From NCBI GenBank assembly GCA_015061765.1, contig SUVZ01000113.1:1-9966 (forward strand): 9,966 nt of DNA. Direction: 5' to 3'. Made by a program: the position numbers and the translations under genes. The notes under the pieces were generated by a model. The model was given only the letters and a program-made list of their open reading frames with translations. It did no database searches and was not told the origin of the DNA. Source of the stretch: Lentisphaerota bacterium. Its GTDB lineage: Bacteria > Verrucomicrobiota > Kiritimatiellia > RFP12 > UBA1067. Below, piece after piece: positions 1-5,880 of this stretch. The stretch's first letter is position 1. Each line of letters opens with the position of its first letter.

Positions 1-929
1 ACCCCGACATCTTCGGGTATCCGTACGCCCGCCGCCTGAAGTGCCGTGAGTGCACCCATTGCGAGATAATCGTCCTGGAAAAACAGAACGTCCGGCAGCC
101 ATTTACGCCCTTCCTTCTCCAAACGGGACGTAAATGCGTCAGCGGAGGCTCTAGCAACCTGTGTTCCCGGGATATGACGGCCGTTTCGCACAACAACCTT
201 CCATTCATCCGCTGAAATTCCAATACATTCAAGAGCCTTACGCACATCAACCGGGTGCTTGGAATCCATGGAAATCTGAAGCACGGATTTAACGCCGTTT
301 TTCCTGCATAGTTCCACAAAGCCACCGACGGCCACATCATTTTTACGCAATACCGTTCCTAGACAGTTTTTGCAGGAATCGAGCACCGTCTTCGAAAAAC
401 GCACAAACGGAATTCCCTTGTCAGAAAGCCACTGCGATATCTCAGGTTGATCATGCAGCTGCACGACCACATCGATCTGATGATGGATCATCATATCAAG
501 CAACGAAAAATCGAAGGAACCATCCTCTTTGCGCAAAACAGTCGCGACCAGAGGAAGATAACCTTCCTTGGTAAGCATATCGCGCAGAACATCGCCTACA
601 ACGGTCAGATACTGGATCGAACCGCCGCCCGGAACCACGATAAGGGTCTGTCCCTTCCACATGGGACTTTTACTGTCGCACACGACGATTCCGATATGCG
701 GACGCGGACAGACCAGACGCTCTTCTTTCAGGATTCTAATCGCCCTTGAAACCAAAACACAACTTATGCCCGTCATTTCGGACATTTCGCGTATGGGCGG
801 CAAAACATCACCTGGAGCATAATAGCCAGTCAGGATTGCCGTGCGCAATGCGTCAGAAAGCTGCACAGCAAGAGATGTATGCAACGTCCTATCCACCTCG
901 AACGGCGGCAATCTGAAAGCTTTCCGCAT
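1..929 (-). CDS. GntR/LacI-type transcriptional regulator (C-terminus cut by window edge)
   Basis: About 309 residues are visible, read directly on the minus strand from an ATG at 929-927; the frame stays open to the window edge. Residues ~18-80 look like a GntR winged helix-turn-helix (SLAVQLSDALRTAIL, then a PGDVLPPIREMS turn and SRAIRILKEERLV). The rest resembles a LacI/periplasmic-binding sugar sensor domain, ending in view with ALTALQAAGVRIPEDVG, the typical LacI-family C-terminal segment. This architecture, as in AraR of Bacillus, is known for effector-released repression of carbohydrate genes. No target gene is visible, so the ligand is unknown. No clear Shine-Dalgarno precedes the ATG, and the likely -10 box lies only 11 bp upstream. 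The family call is firm; the start is less certain. Confidence 0.88.
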   Translation of the reverse strand, partial: MRKAFRLPPFEVDRTLHTSLAVQLSDALRTAILTGYYAPGDVLPPIREMSEMTGISCVLVSRAIRILKEERLVCPRPHIGIVVCDSKSPMWKGQTLIVVPGGGSIQYLTVVGDVLRDMLTKEGYLPLVATVLRKEDGSFDFSLLDMMIHHQIDVVVQLHDQPEISQWLSDKGIPFVRFSKTVLDSCKNCLGTVLRKNDVAVGGFVELCRKNGVKSVLQISMDSKHPVDVRKALECIGISADEWKVVVRNGRHIPGTQVARASADAFTSRLEKEGRKWLPDVLFFQDDYLAMGALTALQAAGVRIPEDVG

Positions 930-940
930 AAATGAGATGT

Positions 941-970
941 ATTATATCACAATAATGACAAACTGCACAA
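941..970 (-). promoter_or_regulatory. Probable promoter of the GntR/LacI-type regulator
   Basis: On the minus strand a perfect -10 box TATAAT (946-941) is preceded, with an 18-bp spacer, by a weak -35 TTGTGC (970-965). Transcription would begin near 934, only about five bases before the ATG at 929, and no Shine-Dalgarno fits in that space. The transcript would be leaderless or nearly so. Confidence 0.5.
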
Positions 971-1011
971 CAGGAAACAGGACAATCGGAATCGGGGCTG
1001 GCATACTGAAA

Positions 1012-1040
1012 ATGAGAATTCGGTTCGGACTAATTCTCAT
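1012..1040. promoter_or_regulatory. 29-bp dyad, candidate operator
   Basis: Perfect 9-bp arms, ATGAGAATT (1012-1020) and AATTCTCAT (1032-1040), flank an 11-bp centre. The dyad sits about 80 bp upstream of the start of the GntR/LacI-type regulator and about 42 bp upstream of its presumed -35 box. Size and symmetry suit a dimeric repressor such as this regulator, but autoregulation is inference. There is no T run, so it is not a terminator. Confidence 0.4.
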
Positions 1041-1231
1041 GCGCTACCAAAGCGGTGCTATTTCATAAAAGAGGTTGCTTTCTGATAAAAATTCAAACTC
1101 TTTTCAGAGCCTCTCTCCAGCTCATTTCATCTACTTGGAGGGTGTGCTGGTATTATATTGCGCGTTCCACCTTAAAAGGGAATAGTACCCGGGGTTGAAA
1201 GACTGCCGTGTATTGTAGTATGATACGGACT

Positions 1232-1369
1232 AGCAGGTGTTTGGTTAACACTTGCTGTACGCATGGGAGACGCACGATGGGGACCTGAGCCAGACCGCTC
1301 ATACGGTTCACGCTCGCGGGAGCGTTCGAGCGCCGGCGGAAAACAACTGCTTGAGGCGAAAGACCTCGG
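1232..1369 (+). ncRNA. Candidate IS110 bridge-RNA region (run of hairpins)
   Basis: Four hairpins occur in 138 bases. A 10-bp stem with one G-U pair is at 1232-1241/1247-1256 (loop TGGTT). A 4-bp stem is at 1294-1297/1304-1307. A perfect 6-bp stem is at 1310-1315/1320-1325 (loop GCGG). A 6-bp stem with two G-U pairs is at 1351-1356/1364-1369. They end about 100 bp before the transposase start. In IS110-group elements the non-coding left end upstream of the transposase encodes the bridge RNA that pairs with target and donor DNA. Position and structure fit this; the pairing loops themselves were not identified. About 930-1230 otherwise shows no gene. Confidence 0.35.
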
Positions 1370-1467
1370 ATACTTGAATGCAACCTTGCAGACCGCCTAC
1401 TCCAATACACGACAGCAATTAATAAGGTAACAAAACGAGCACTAAACGACAACATCGACGCCGATGC

Positions 1468-1690
1468 ATGCAGGATGAACCCCGCTACGTTATCGGCATG
1501 GACGCACACTCGAGAAAATTGGTCATGCAAAAGAGCAGCTGGAGATGCGGCTGGAGGATTTTGACCGTTTGCTGCAGCGAAAGACCGACCTCTCGCGGCG
1601 GATTGCTGAAATCGTCCTGTCCAATCCTCGAATGATTAGACTGGTGCAACTTCATGGCGTCAATTACAAAGGGGCTTTTGCATTGGATGC
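1468..1690 (+). pseudogene. IS110-family transposase remnant (internally deleted, frameshifted)
   Basis: From ATG 1468 the frame reads MQDEPRYVIGMDAHSRKLV, which resembles the start of IS110 transposases; the Asp of GMDAH would be the first acidic residue of the DEDD RuvC-like site. Around 1521 the similarity jumps to another frame: AKEQLEMRLEDFDRLLQRK, then the region leading to LVQLHGVNYKGAFAL, which resembles the C-terminal part containing the conserved G-V-x-x-x-x-A-x-x-L segment. Most of the roughly 300-400-residue protein, including the rest of the catalytic domain and the C-terminal serine region, is missing. After about 1690 the reading is unrelated and enters a palindromic repeat. 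It cannot be active. The family call rests on recognised motifs, not on an alignment. Confidence 0.7.
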
Positions 1691-1717
1691 CGCTTCCGAA
1701 ATACCCCCACCCGGTAG

Positions 1718-1756
1718 GGTCACGCGTCCCGCGTGACCGCCTACTCCGTGACCGCC
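1718..1756. repeat. GC-rich palindromic repeat unit at the end of hsdR
   Basis: Perfect 9-bp arms, GGTCACGCG (1718-1726) and CGCGTGACC (1730-1738), surround a TCC centre. The ten bases CGTGACCGCC appear at 1732-1741 and again at 1747-1756, a 15-bp period. The block separates the hsdR coding sequence from the IS110 remnant and is read through by hsdR as GGHGVGGHAGRVTLPG. It looks like a dispersed intergenic palindrome that landed at or next to the native hsdR stop. It has no T run, so terminator function is doubtful. Confidence 0.6.
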
Positions 1757-3247
1757 GCATATCGCATAAACTTCTTTTTGAAGCCGCCCAAAACCTGTCC
1801 TTACCTCACTCATATCTCCGAGCACAAGTCTTGCATCTGAAATTGTCTGATATTTCGTTTTAATGAGCTCTGAAAGCGCATCGTCACGCGTAAAGACATC
1901 AACGCCCTCGCGAACATAATTGTCGAGCACAAAAGAATAGAACCCAAGCGCATCCTCACTCTTAACCCATTTGCAAAGACCATCCTTTGCCGCATCCGCA
2001 CGCTCAACACGCTTCTGCATAGGTATCTCAAAAGCGACATATTCCAATACATCCAATAGGTCGCAGTCTTCTGAATCGATCATCTTCTGAAGCTCCCGAA
2101 GCCTCTCCATCTCAAATCCGTTTTCCGCAAGTTTCGCCAAAAGCTCTCGCCGCGATCCCTGTTCACTCCAAGCCTTGCGCAGTTCCTCCGCCGATCCGAC
2201 AAGCCCCGTCACCTTAGAAAAAACCTTCTTCACAAACTCTTCAACGCTTATCATCTTTCCGTCGTACATGATAAGAGTTCTCCAATCCGTCTTGACCTGA
2301 ACTTTCCTGCCCTTCCCCAACGATATGACAACTGTCTTATCACCCTTCTCGCAAGTGCTGGGAAGATTCCCGCATATCGCGCACGGCTTCGATCCGCCGC
2401 CGCCTTTACCGCCGCTTCCCTTCCGGGGTTTACATACGCACGGATCAGCCCCGCATTTCGGACACACGGGCGGTCCGTCCCAATCAGGATCGTCGAACTT
2501 ATCCGCCGCCCCGACAAAATCGTAAATGGTGAAATAGAACTTCTCGTCGAAAAGCCTCGTTCCTCGCCCTACAATCTGCTTAAACTCCACCATTGAATTG
2601 ACAGGTCGCATTAAAACGATATTTCTCACATTCCGCGCATCCACTCCCGTAGAAAGCTTCTGCGACGTTGTAAGTACGACCGGTATGGTTTTCGCGTTAT
2701 TCTGGAACTCCCTGAGAAAACGCTCTCCCTCTTCCCCATCATTCGCCGTCACACGTCGACAGTAGTCAGGCGTCTTTTCGTCAATCTTCTGTTGCTTGTT
2801 GACCATCCCCATAATCTCCATCGCATGAGGTTGGTTGTAGCAGAAGATGATGGTCTTATCCATGGGATTGATTCTGCCCAAAAGCTCTTTCACGCGCTCT
2901 TCGTCGCGTTCGCGGATACGGATGCGTCCCCTGTAGAAATCCTTCTCTTCGTATGTCTTCTCCTTGTCGAGTTCATCCTCGCCCGCTTCCACGATATCAC
3001 ATTCGTCATATTCGTATTCATCAATGGTGCACGTCGCTTTCTGAACGCGAAACGGCGTCAAAAAGCCGTCTTCAATGCCCTGCAAAAGCGAATACTCATA
3101 AACCGGACGCCCGAAATATTTATACGTATCGGCGTTCACATCGCGCTTCGGCGTTGCCGTAAGTCCAAGCTGACAGGCGCAAGAAAAATATTCGAGAACC
3201 TGCCTCCAGGTACTTTCATCCTTCGCACCACCGCGATGACATTCGTC

Positions 3248-3257
3248 AATTAAATTA
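3248..3257. repeat. 5-bp tandem duplication that shifts the hsdR frame
   Basis: AATTA occurs twice head to tail on the plus strand (TAATT twice in the hsdR sense). The sense reading is ATT ATA ATT TAA, a stop. With one copy it becomes ATT ATA ATT GAC GAA TGT CAT, restoring the I-I-D-E-C-H box. It could be a replication-slippage product or an excision scar. Confidence 0.85.
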
Positions 3258-4128
3258 TAATGAAATCGAAGAAATCGGGCGCATACTGACGATAGAACTC
3301 ATTGCCCTTTTCACCGCACATGAACGTATCGTAAATCGTAAAGAAAACCGTCGCGTTCGTCGGCACTTTATCGCCGCGTTTGTGAATCGCCTTGGGAGTG
3401 ACGCGAACAAGCGCATGTTCATCGAAGGCGCTGAAATCTATAAGTCCCTGATTGGCGAGAATATTGCGATCCGTAAGAAAAAGAATGCGCGGCGTTCTTT
3501 CACCCGGCTTTCCGTTACCCTGTGCAGCCTGCAGATTCCACTTCGCCTTGAAAAGCTTCCATGCTATCTGAAAGGCGATGAACGTCTTGCCGGTGCCCGT
3601 CGCAAGAGTGAGCAGTATGCACCGCCTGCCCTCGGCCACGGCATCCAGCACGCGGTTGACCGCAAGCTCCTGATAGTAGCGAGGCCGCTTCACCGCATCG
3701 AACCAGAACGGTACCGCGTCAAACGCATTGCGCCAACCGCACTCCGTTGGAAACGCACGCGCCCAAATCTCCTGCGGACTTGGGAACGCCTTCACGATTT
3801 CAGTACCGCCCGTTACAAGATCAACCTCGATAATCTCCTTGCCGTTCGTCGTGTACGCGGCGGTCATGCCGAGATTGCGCCCGTACTTGAGAGCCTGCTC
3901 ATATCCCTCTATCGCCTGAAGCTCATCGCGCTTCGCCTCAACAACCACCAAGCGCCGCCCACGATGCGTAAGTATGTAATCGGCGCTAAGCGGCTTGCCG
4001 CGCACCTTGCCGACACGTCCAGGCGCAAACTCGCACGCCGACTGCTCAACGAGCATCTGACATTCATTTTCCGCAGTCCAGCCAGCAGCACGAATTGCAG
4101 GATCAATCAGGTTAAGCCGTGTCTGTGC

Positions 4129-4137
4129 TTCGTTCAT
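4129..4137. repeat. Left copy of 9-bp direct repeat flanking the toxin-antitoxin cassette
   Basis: TTCGTTCAT on the plus strand is ATGAACGAA in hsdR sense, the first three codons of hsdR. An identical copy lies at 4756-4764. The identity is exactly nine bases; the neighbouring bases on both sides differ. Confidence 0.75.
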
Positions 4138-4150
4138 TTGCGTTCACCCA

Positions 4151-4179
4151 TTGCTTTTTAAACTGAAACGTGATATATT
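4151..4179 (+). promoter_or_regulatory. Promoter of the toxin-antitoxin operon
   Basis: A -35 TTGCTT (4151-4156), a 17-bp spacer and a -10 TATATT (4174-4179) place the transcript start near 4186, about 25 bases before the antitoxin ATG. It begins only 13 bp from the hsdR start codon and points the other way. Confidence 0.6.
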
Positions 4180-4199
4180 GTAGTGCGTTTGAACTACAA
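4178..4199. promoter_or_regulatory. Candidate antitoxin operator
   Basis: Perfect 7-bp arms TTGTAGT (4178-4184) and ACTACAA (4193-4199) flank eight bases. The dyad covers the end of the -10 box and the transcript start and stops at the Shine-Dalgarno. Ribbon-helix-helix antitoxins of the RelB/DinJ group repress their own promoters at such dyads. Autorepression here is inferred from position. Bound protein might also affect transcription toward hsdR. Confidence 0.55.
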
Positions 4200-4210
4200 A
4201 GGAGTTTAAT

Positions 4211-4474
4211 ATGGCTACATCAACATTACAGATTCGAGTCGATTCCGAACTTCGGAAAGAGGCAGACAAATTGTTCGCCCTTGCCGGTCTCGACATGTCC
4301 AGTGCTGTCCGCCTATTTCTGCGGCAATCGGTGATTCGCCGTCGGCTCCCATTTGAGGTAGTATCCGAAAACCCCGATCCTTTCTGGTCAGAAGCAAACC
4401 AGCGCATTCTTCGTGAGTCGATAGAATCGTATGAGCGCGGAGAAGCGAAGCGCCATGAGCTCATCGAGGACTGA
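4211..4474 (+). CDS. RelB/DinJ-family antitoxin
   Basis: The 87-residue product begins TLQIRVDSELRKEADKLFAL, a ribbon-helix-helix DNA-binding fold: the beta strand is around residues 4-10 and the two helices run to about 45 (MSSAVRLFLRQSV). The C-terminal half (NPDPFWSEANQRIL and a charged ESIESYERGEAKR tail) would wrap and neutralise the toxin. AAAGGAG ends six bases before the ATG. The toxin starts 14 bases downstream, so the two are co-transcribed. Antitoxins of this type bind the toxin in a complex that also represses the operon, and they are degraded by proteases under stress. The gene lies antiparallel to the hsd genes. Family assignment is confident from the strand-helix pattern and context. 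Confidence 0.88.
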   Translation: MATSTLQIRVDSELRKEADKLFALAGLDMSSAVRLFLRQSVIRRRLPFEVVSENPDPFWSEANQRILRESIESYERGEAKRHELIED

Positions 4475-4488
4475 CGCGAGGCTATCCC

Positions 4489-4755
4489 ATGAACATCAAC
4501 TTTACGCCTCGCGCCTGGTATGAATATACCGGTTGGCAGCTGGAGGACAAGAAAATCCTCAAGCGAATAAATCTGCTCATCAAGGACATAGAACGCAATG
4601 GGAACATCGGCATTGGCAAGCCAGAGCCGCTTCGGAACATGGGCGGATGCTGGAGCCGACGCATAACTGACGAACATCGACTTGTGTACAAAATCATAGG
4701 CGAAGAAGAAGCCCAAGAGCTTGTCATTTTCCAGTGCGCGACGCATTACGAATGA
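4489..4755 (+). CDS. yoeB: YoeB/Txe-family mRNA interferase toxin
   Basis: The 88-residue product matches the YoeB/Txe pattern along its length: N-terminal MNINFTPRAWYEYTGWQ, then KRINLLIKDIERNG, IGKPEPLR, WSRRITDEHRLVYKI, and a C-terminal THYE. The expected catalytic residues are present: E46, R64 and H86-Y87 (compare E46, R65, H83, Y84 of E. coli YoeB). YoeB acts on the ribosome, cutting mRNA at the A site. Length is normal and nothing is truncated. The usual partner of YoeB is a YefM/Phd antitoxin; here it is a RelB/DinJ-type protein. A weak GAGG precedes the ATG. The gene ends five bases short of the convergent hsdS stop and exactly at the 9-bp flanking repeat. Confidence 0.92.
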   Translation: MNINFTPRAWYEYTGWQLEDKKILKRINLLIKDIERNGNIGIGKPEPLRNMGGCWSRRITDEHRLVYKIIGEEEAQELVIFQCATHYE

Positions 4756-4764
4756 TTCGTTCAT
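4756..4764. repeat. Right copy of 9-bp direct repeat flanking the toxin-antitoxin cassette
   Basis: Identical to 4129-4137. In hsdS sense, ATGAACGAA overlaps the hsdS stop codon as ATGA, and a GGGAG stretch lies three bases upstream of the ATG. This looks like the relic of the original hsdR start. The copy directly abuts the toxin stop codon (4753-4755). Confidence 0.75.
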
Positions 4765-5876
4765 AGTCTCCCTTCGAATGCTTCGCGTAAAACCGCCTGA
4801 CGCATCTCCACGCAATCGGCTATCTGCTGGGTGTAATTCTGTTCAAGCATCTTGATTTTCTCTGCGAGCAAATCAAGCCGCTTGACTATTTCGCGTTGCT
4901 CGGAAAGTTTATCGGGGATTTTTTCACAATACGCAAACAATTCTTCACGATTCACTTTTGGCATACCAGCTCTTTCCGATTCGCCAATAGCATATTTCGT
5001 GAAACGGTTCGTCAGCAGCATATAATACAGGAAATCTCGAATACAACAGCTATTAGGACATAGTGGATACATATCAGCACTACATAAGCCTGAAAAATTC
5101 GGGCGGGCAACTTTCTTAAGGTATGGACGTATCTTGTTATAGAGAACCATCGACTTATCAAAAGTGAACTTACCAGACCTCAAATTCTCTTCCTTTGCTG
5201 TTTTTAAATCCACCAATTCGCCAGTTTGGCTTACAATATTCCCACCGCCTATATGAAGCATGTTTGTAAACTGCGGCAAGGTTGGATCAACCATTACAGA
5301 TGTGATTGCACATACCTCCCCCAGCCGCTTTTCCACCCAGCCATCTTTCGGGCGCATCGCCTCATCAAGCGCCGCCTGAAAGAGTTCCTTCGCGTTCGCA
5401 AGATTCTTCTCGGCATTGGCTTTCAACTTATCGATCTTCTCAAACGCCACATCAATCTTCGCCACAATCCTCTTCTGCTCAGGAAGAGGAGGAATGGGGA
5501 TCGGAATATTGACAAACTCTCGTATATCAAGGTTCTTTTGAGCAGACCCCTTCCCAAGTGCATATATGATATCTTGTTTACCAAAAAGACACCAATCCAA
5601 ATAGTCCTGCAATAGTCCATCACTTGCAGTATCTACCGTAAGACCAGAGTCATTCAAAAAGAATTTACCAGGTACAAATCTTACACATTCAGGAGACATC
5701 GCAAACCTTGATACTACGCACTGATTCTCCCTATTAAAAGTCTCCCATCTAAATGTCTCCCCGCCGCCGCCATACACAGGATAATTATCAGACCTTGAAT
5801 CTTTTCGTCTAACGCGTGTGCCATAATTTATCTCGCACACATCGCCCAATTTCTTTGTCACCCAACCGCTTTTCAT
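4761..5876 (-). CDS. hsdS: Type I restriction-modification specificity subunit S
   Basis: The 371-residue product has the two-repeat HsdS layout. Target-recognition domain 1 begins GWVTKKLGDVCEI (residues 4-16) and ends NIPIPIPPLPEQKRIVAKID (~123-142), followed by a helical spacer to ~175. Domain 2 begins with the related GWVEKRLGEVCAI (179-191), and the final conserved helix starts LSEQREIVKRLDLL and ends REAFEGRL. Each domain reads half of a split DNA target, and the helices hold two HsdM subunits at a fixed distance. It starts four bases after hsdM, with GGGGTGA before the ATG, so the two are coupled. No break is visible. Its stop codon sits inside ATGA, the remnant of an overlap with hsdR. 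The recognition sequence cannot be read from the protein. Confidence 0.94.
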   Translation of the reverse strand: MKSGWVTKKLGDVCEINYGTRVRRKDSRSDNYPVYGGGGETFRWETFNRENQCVVSRFAMSPECVRFVPGKFFLNDSGLTVDTASDGLLQDYLDWCLFGKQDIIYALGKGSAQKNLDIREFVNIPIPIPPLPEQKRIVAKIDVAFEKIDKLKANAEKNLANAKELFQAALDEAMRPKDGWVEKRLGEVCAITSVMVDPTLPQFTNMLHIGGGNIVSQTGELVDLKTAKEENLRSGKFTFDKSMVLYNKIRPYLKKVARPNFSGLCSADMYPLCPNSCCIRDFLYYMLLTNRFTKYAIGESERAGMPKVNREELFAYCEKIPDKLSEQREIVKRLDLLAEKIKMLEQNYTQQIADCVEMRQAVLREAFEGRL

Positions 5877-5880
5877 TGCA

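Larger units (their letters stand above)
1664..4137 (-). pseudogene. hsdR: Type I restriction endonuclease subunit R, frameshifted and 3'-altered
   Basis: Starts at ATG 4137 with MNEAQTRLNLIDPAIRAAGW, typical of EcoEI-like HsdR. The first frame (4137-3250) has the PD-(D/E)xK nuclease (D53, E67-A-K69), Walker A ATGTGKT (residues 179-185) and the LTDRN motif, then stops right after DFIII. The next frame continues from 3247 with DECHRGG (motif II), GLTATPKR, and QIVGRGTR (motif VI). The cause is a 5-bp tandem repeat at 3248-3257; removing one copy restores a continuous reading. A Cys-rich insert and Gly-rich linker follow the helicase core. The EcoEI-like C-terminus runs to about FGRLQKEVYA near 1765; the remaining ~33 residues come from the palindromic repeat and antisense IS110 sequence. 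Even if the frame were restored, translation would add this foreign tail. The original ATGA overlap with hsdS appears to have been split by the toxin-antitoxin cassette. Confidence 0.9.

Noticed and set aside
1195..1370. Group II intron fragment
   Set aside because: The ACCGCTCATACGGT hairpin recalled intron domains, but no domain V, intron-encoded protein or intron ends were seen; an IS110 context fits better.
1153..1530. 125-residue minus-strand open frame
   Set aside because: It covers the IS110 non-coding region and transposase start in antisense and has no recognisable domain.
3245..3262. Programmed -1 ribosomal frameshift in hsdR
   Set aside because: The sequence before the stop does not form an X-XXY-YYZ slippery heptamer in the zero frame, and a tandem 5-bp duplication explains the shift more simply.
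3382..4161. 259-residue plus-strand open frame
   Set aside because: It mirrors the hsdR N-terminal coding sequence, where nuclease and Walker A motifs are clear, and shows no family features.
4748..4760. ACGAAT-G-ATTCGT palindrome as a two-way terminator
   Set aside because: The one-base centre cannot form an RNA loop and there is no T run; it arises where the toxin end meets the 9-bp repeat.
4144..4815. 223-residue minus-strand open frame over the toxin-antitoxin genes
   Set aside because: It is antisense to two well-recognised small genes. Its internal MNES start is only the relic hsdR start left at the hsdS end.
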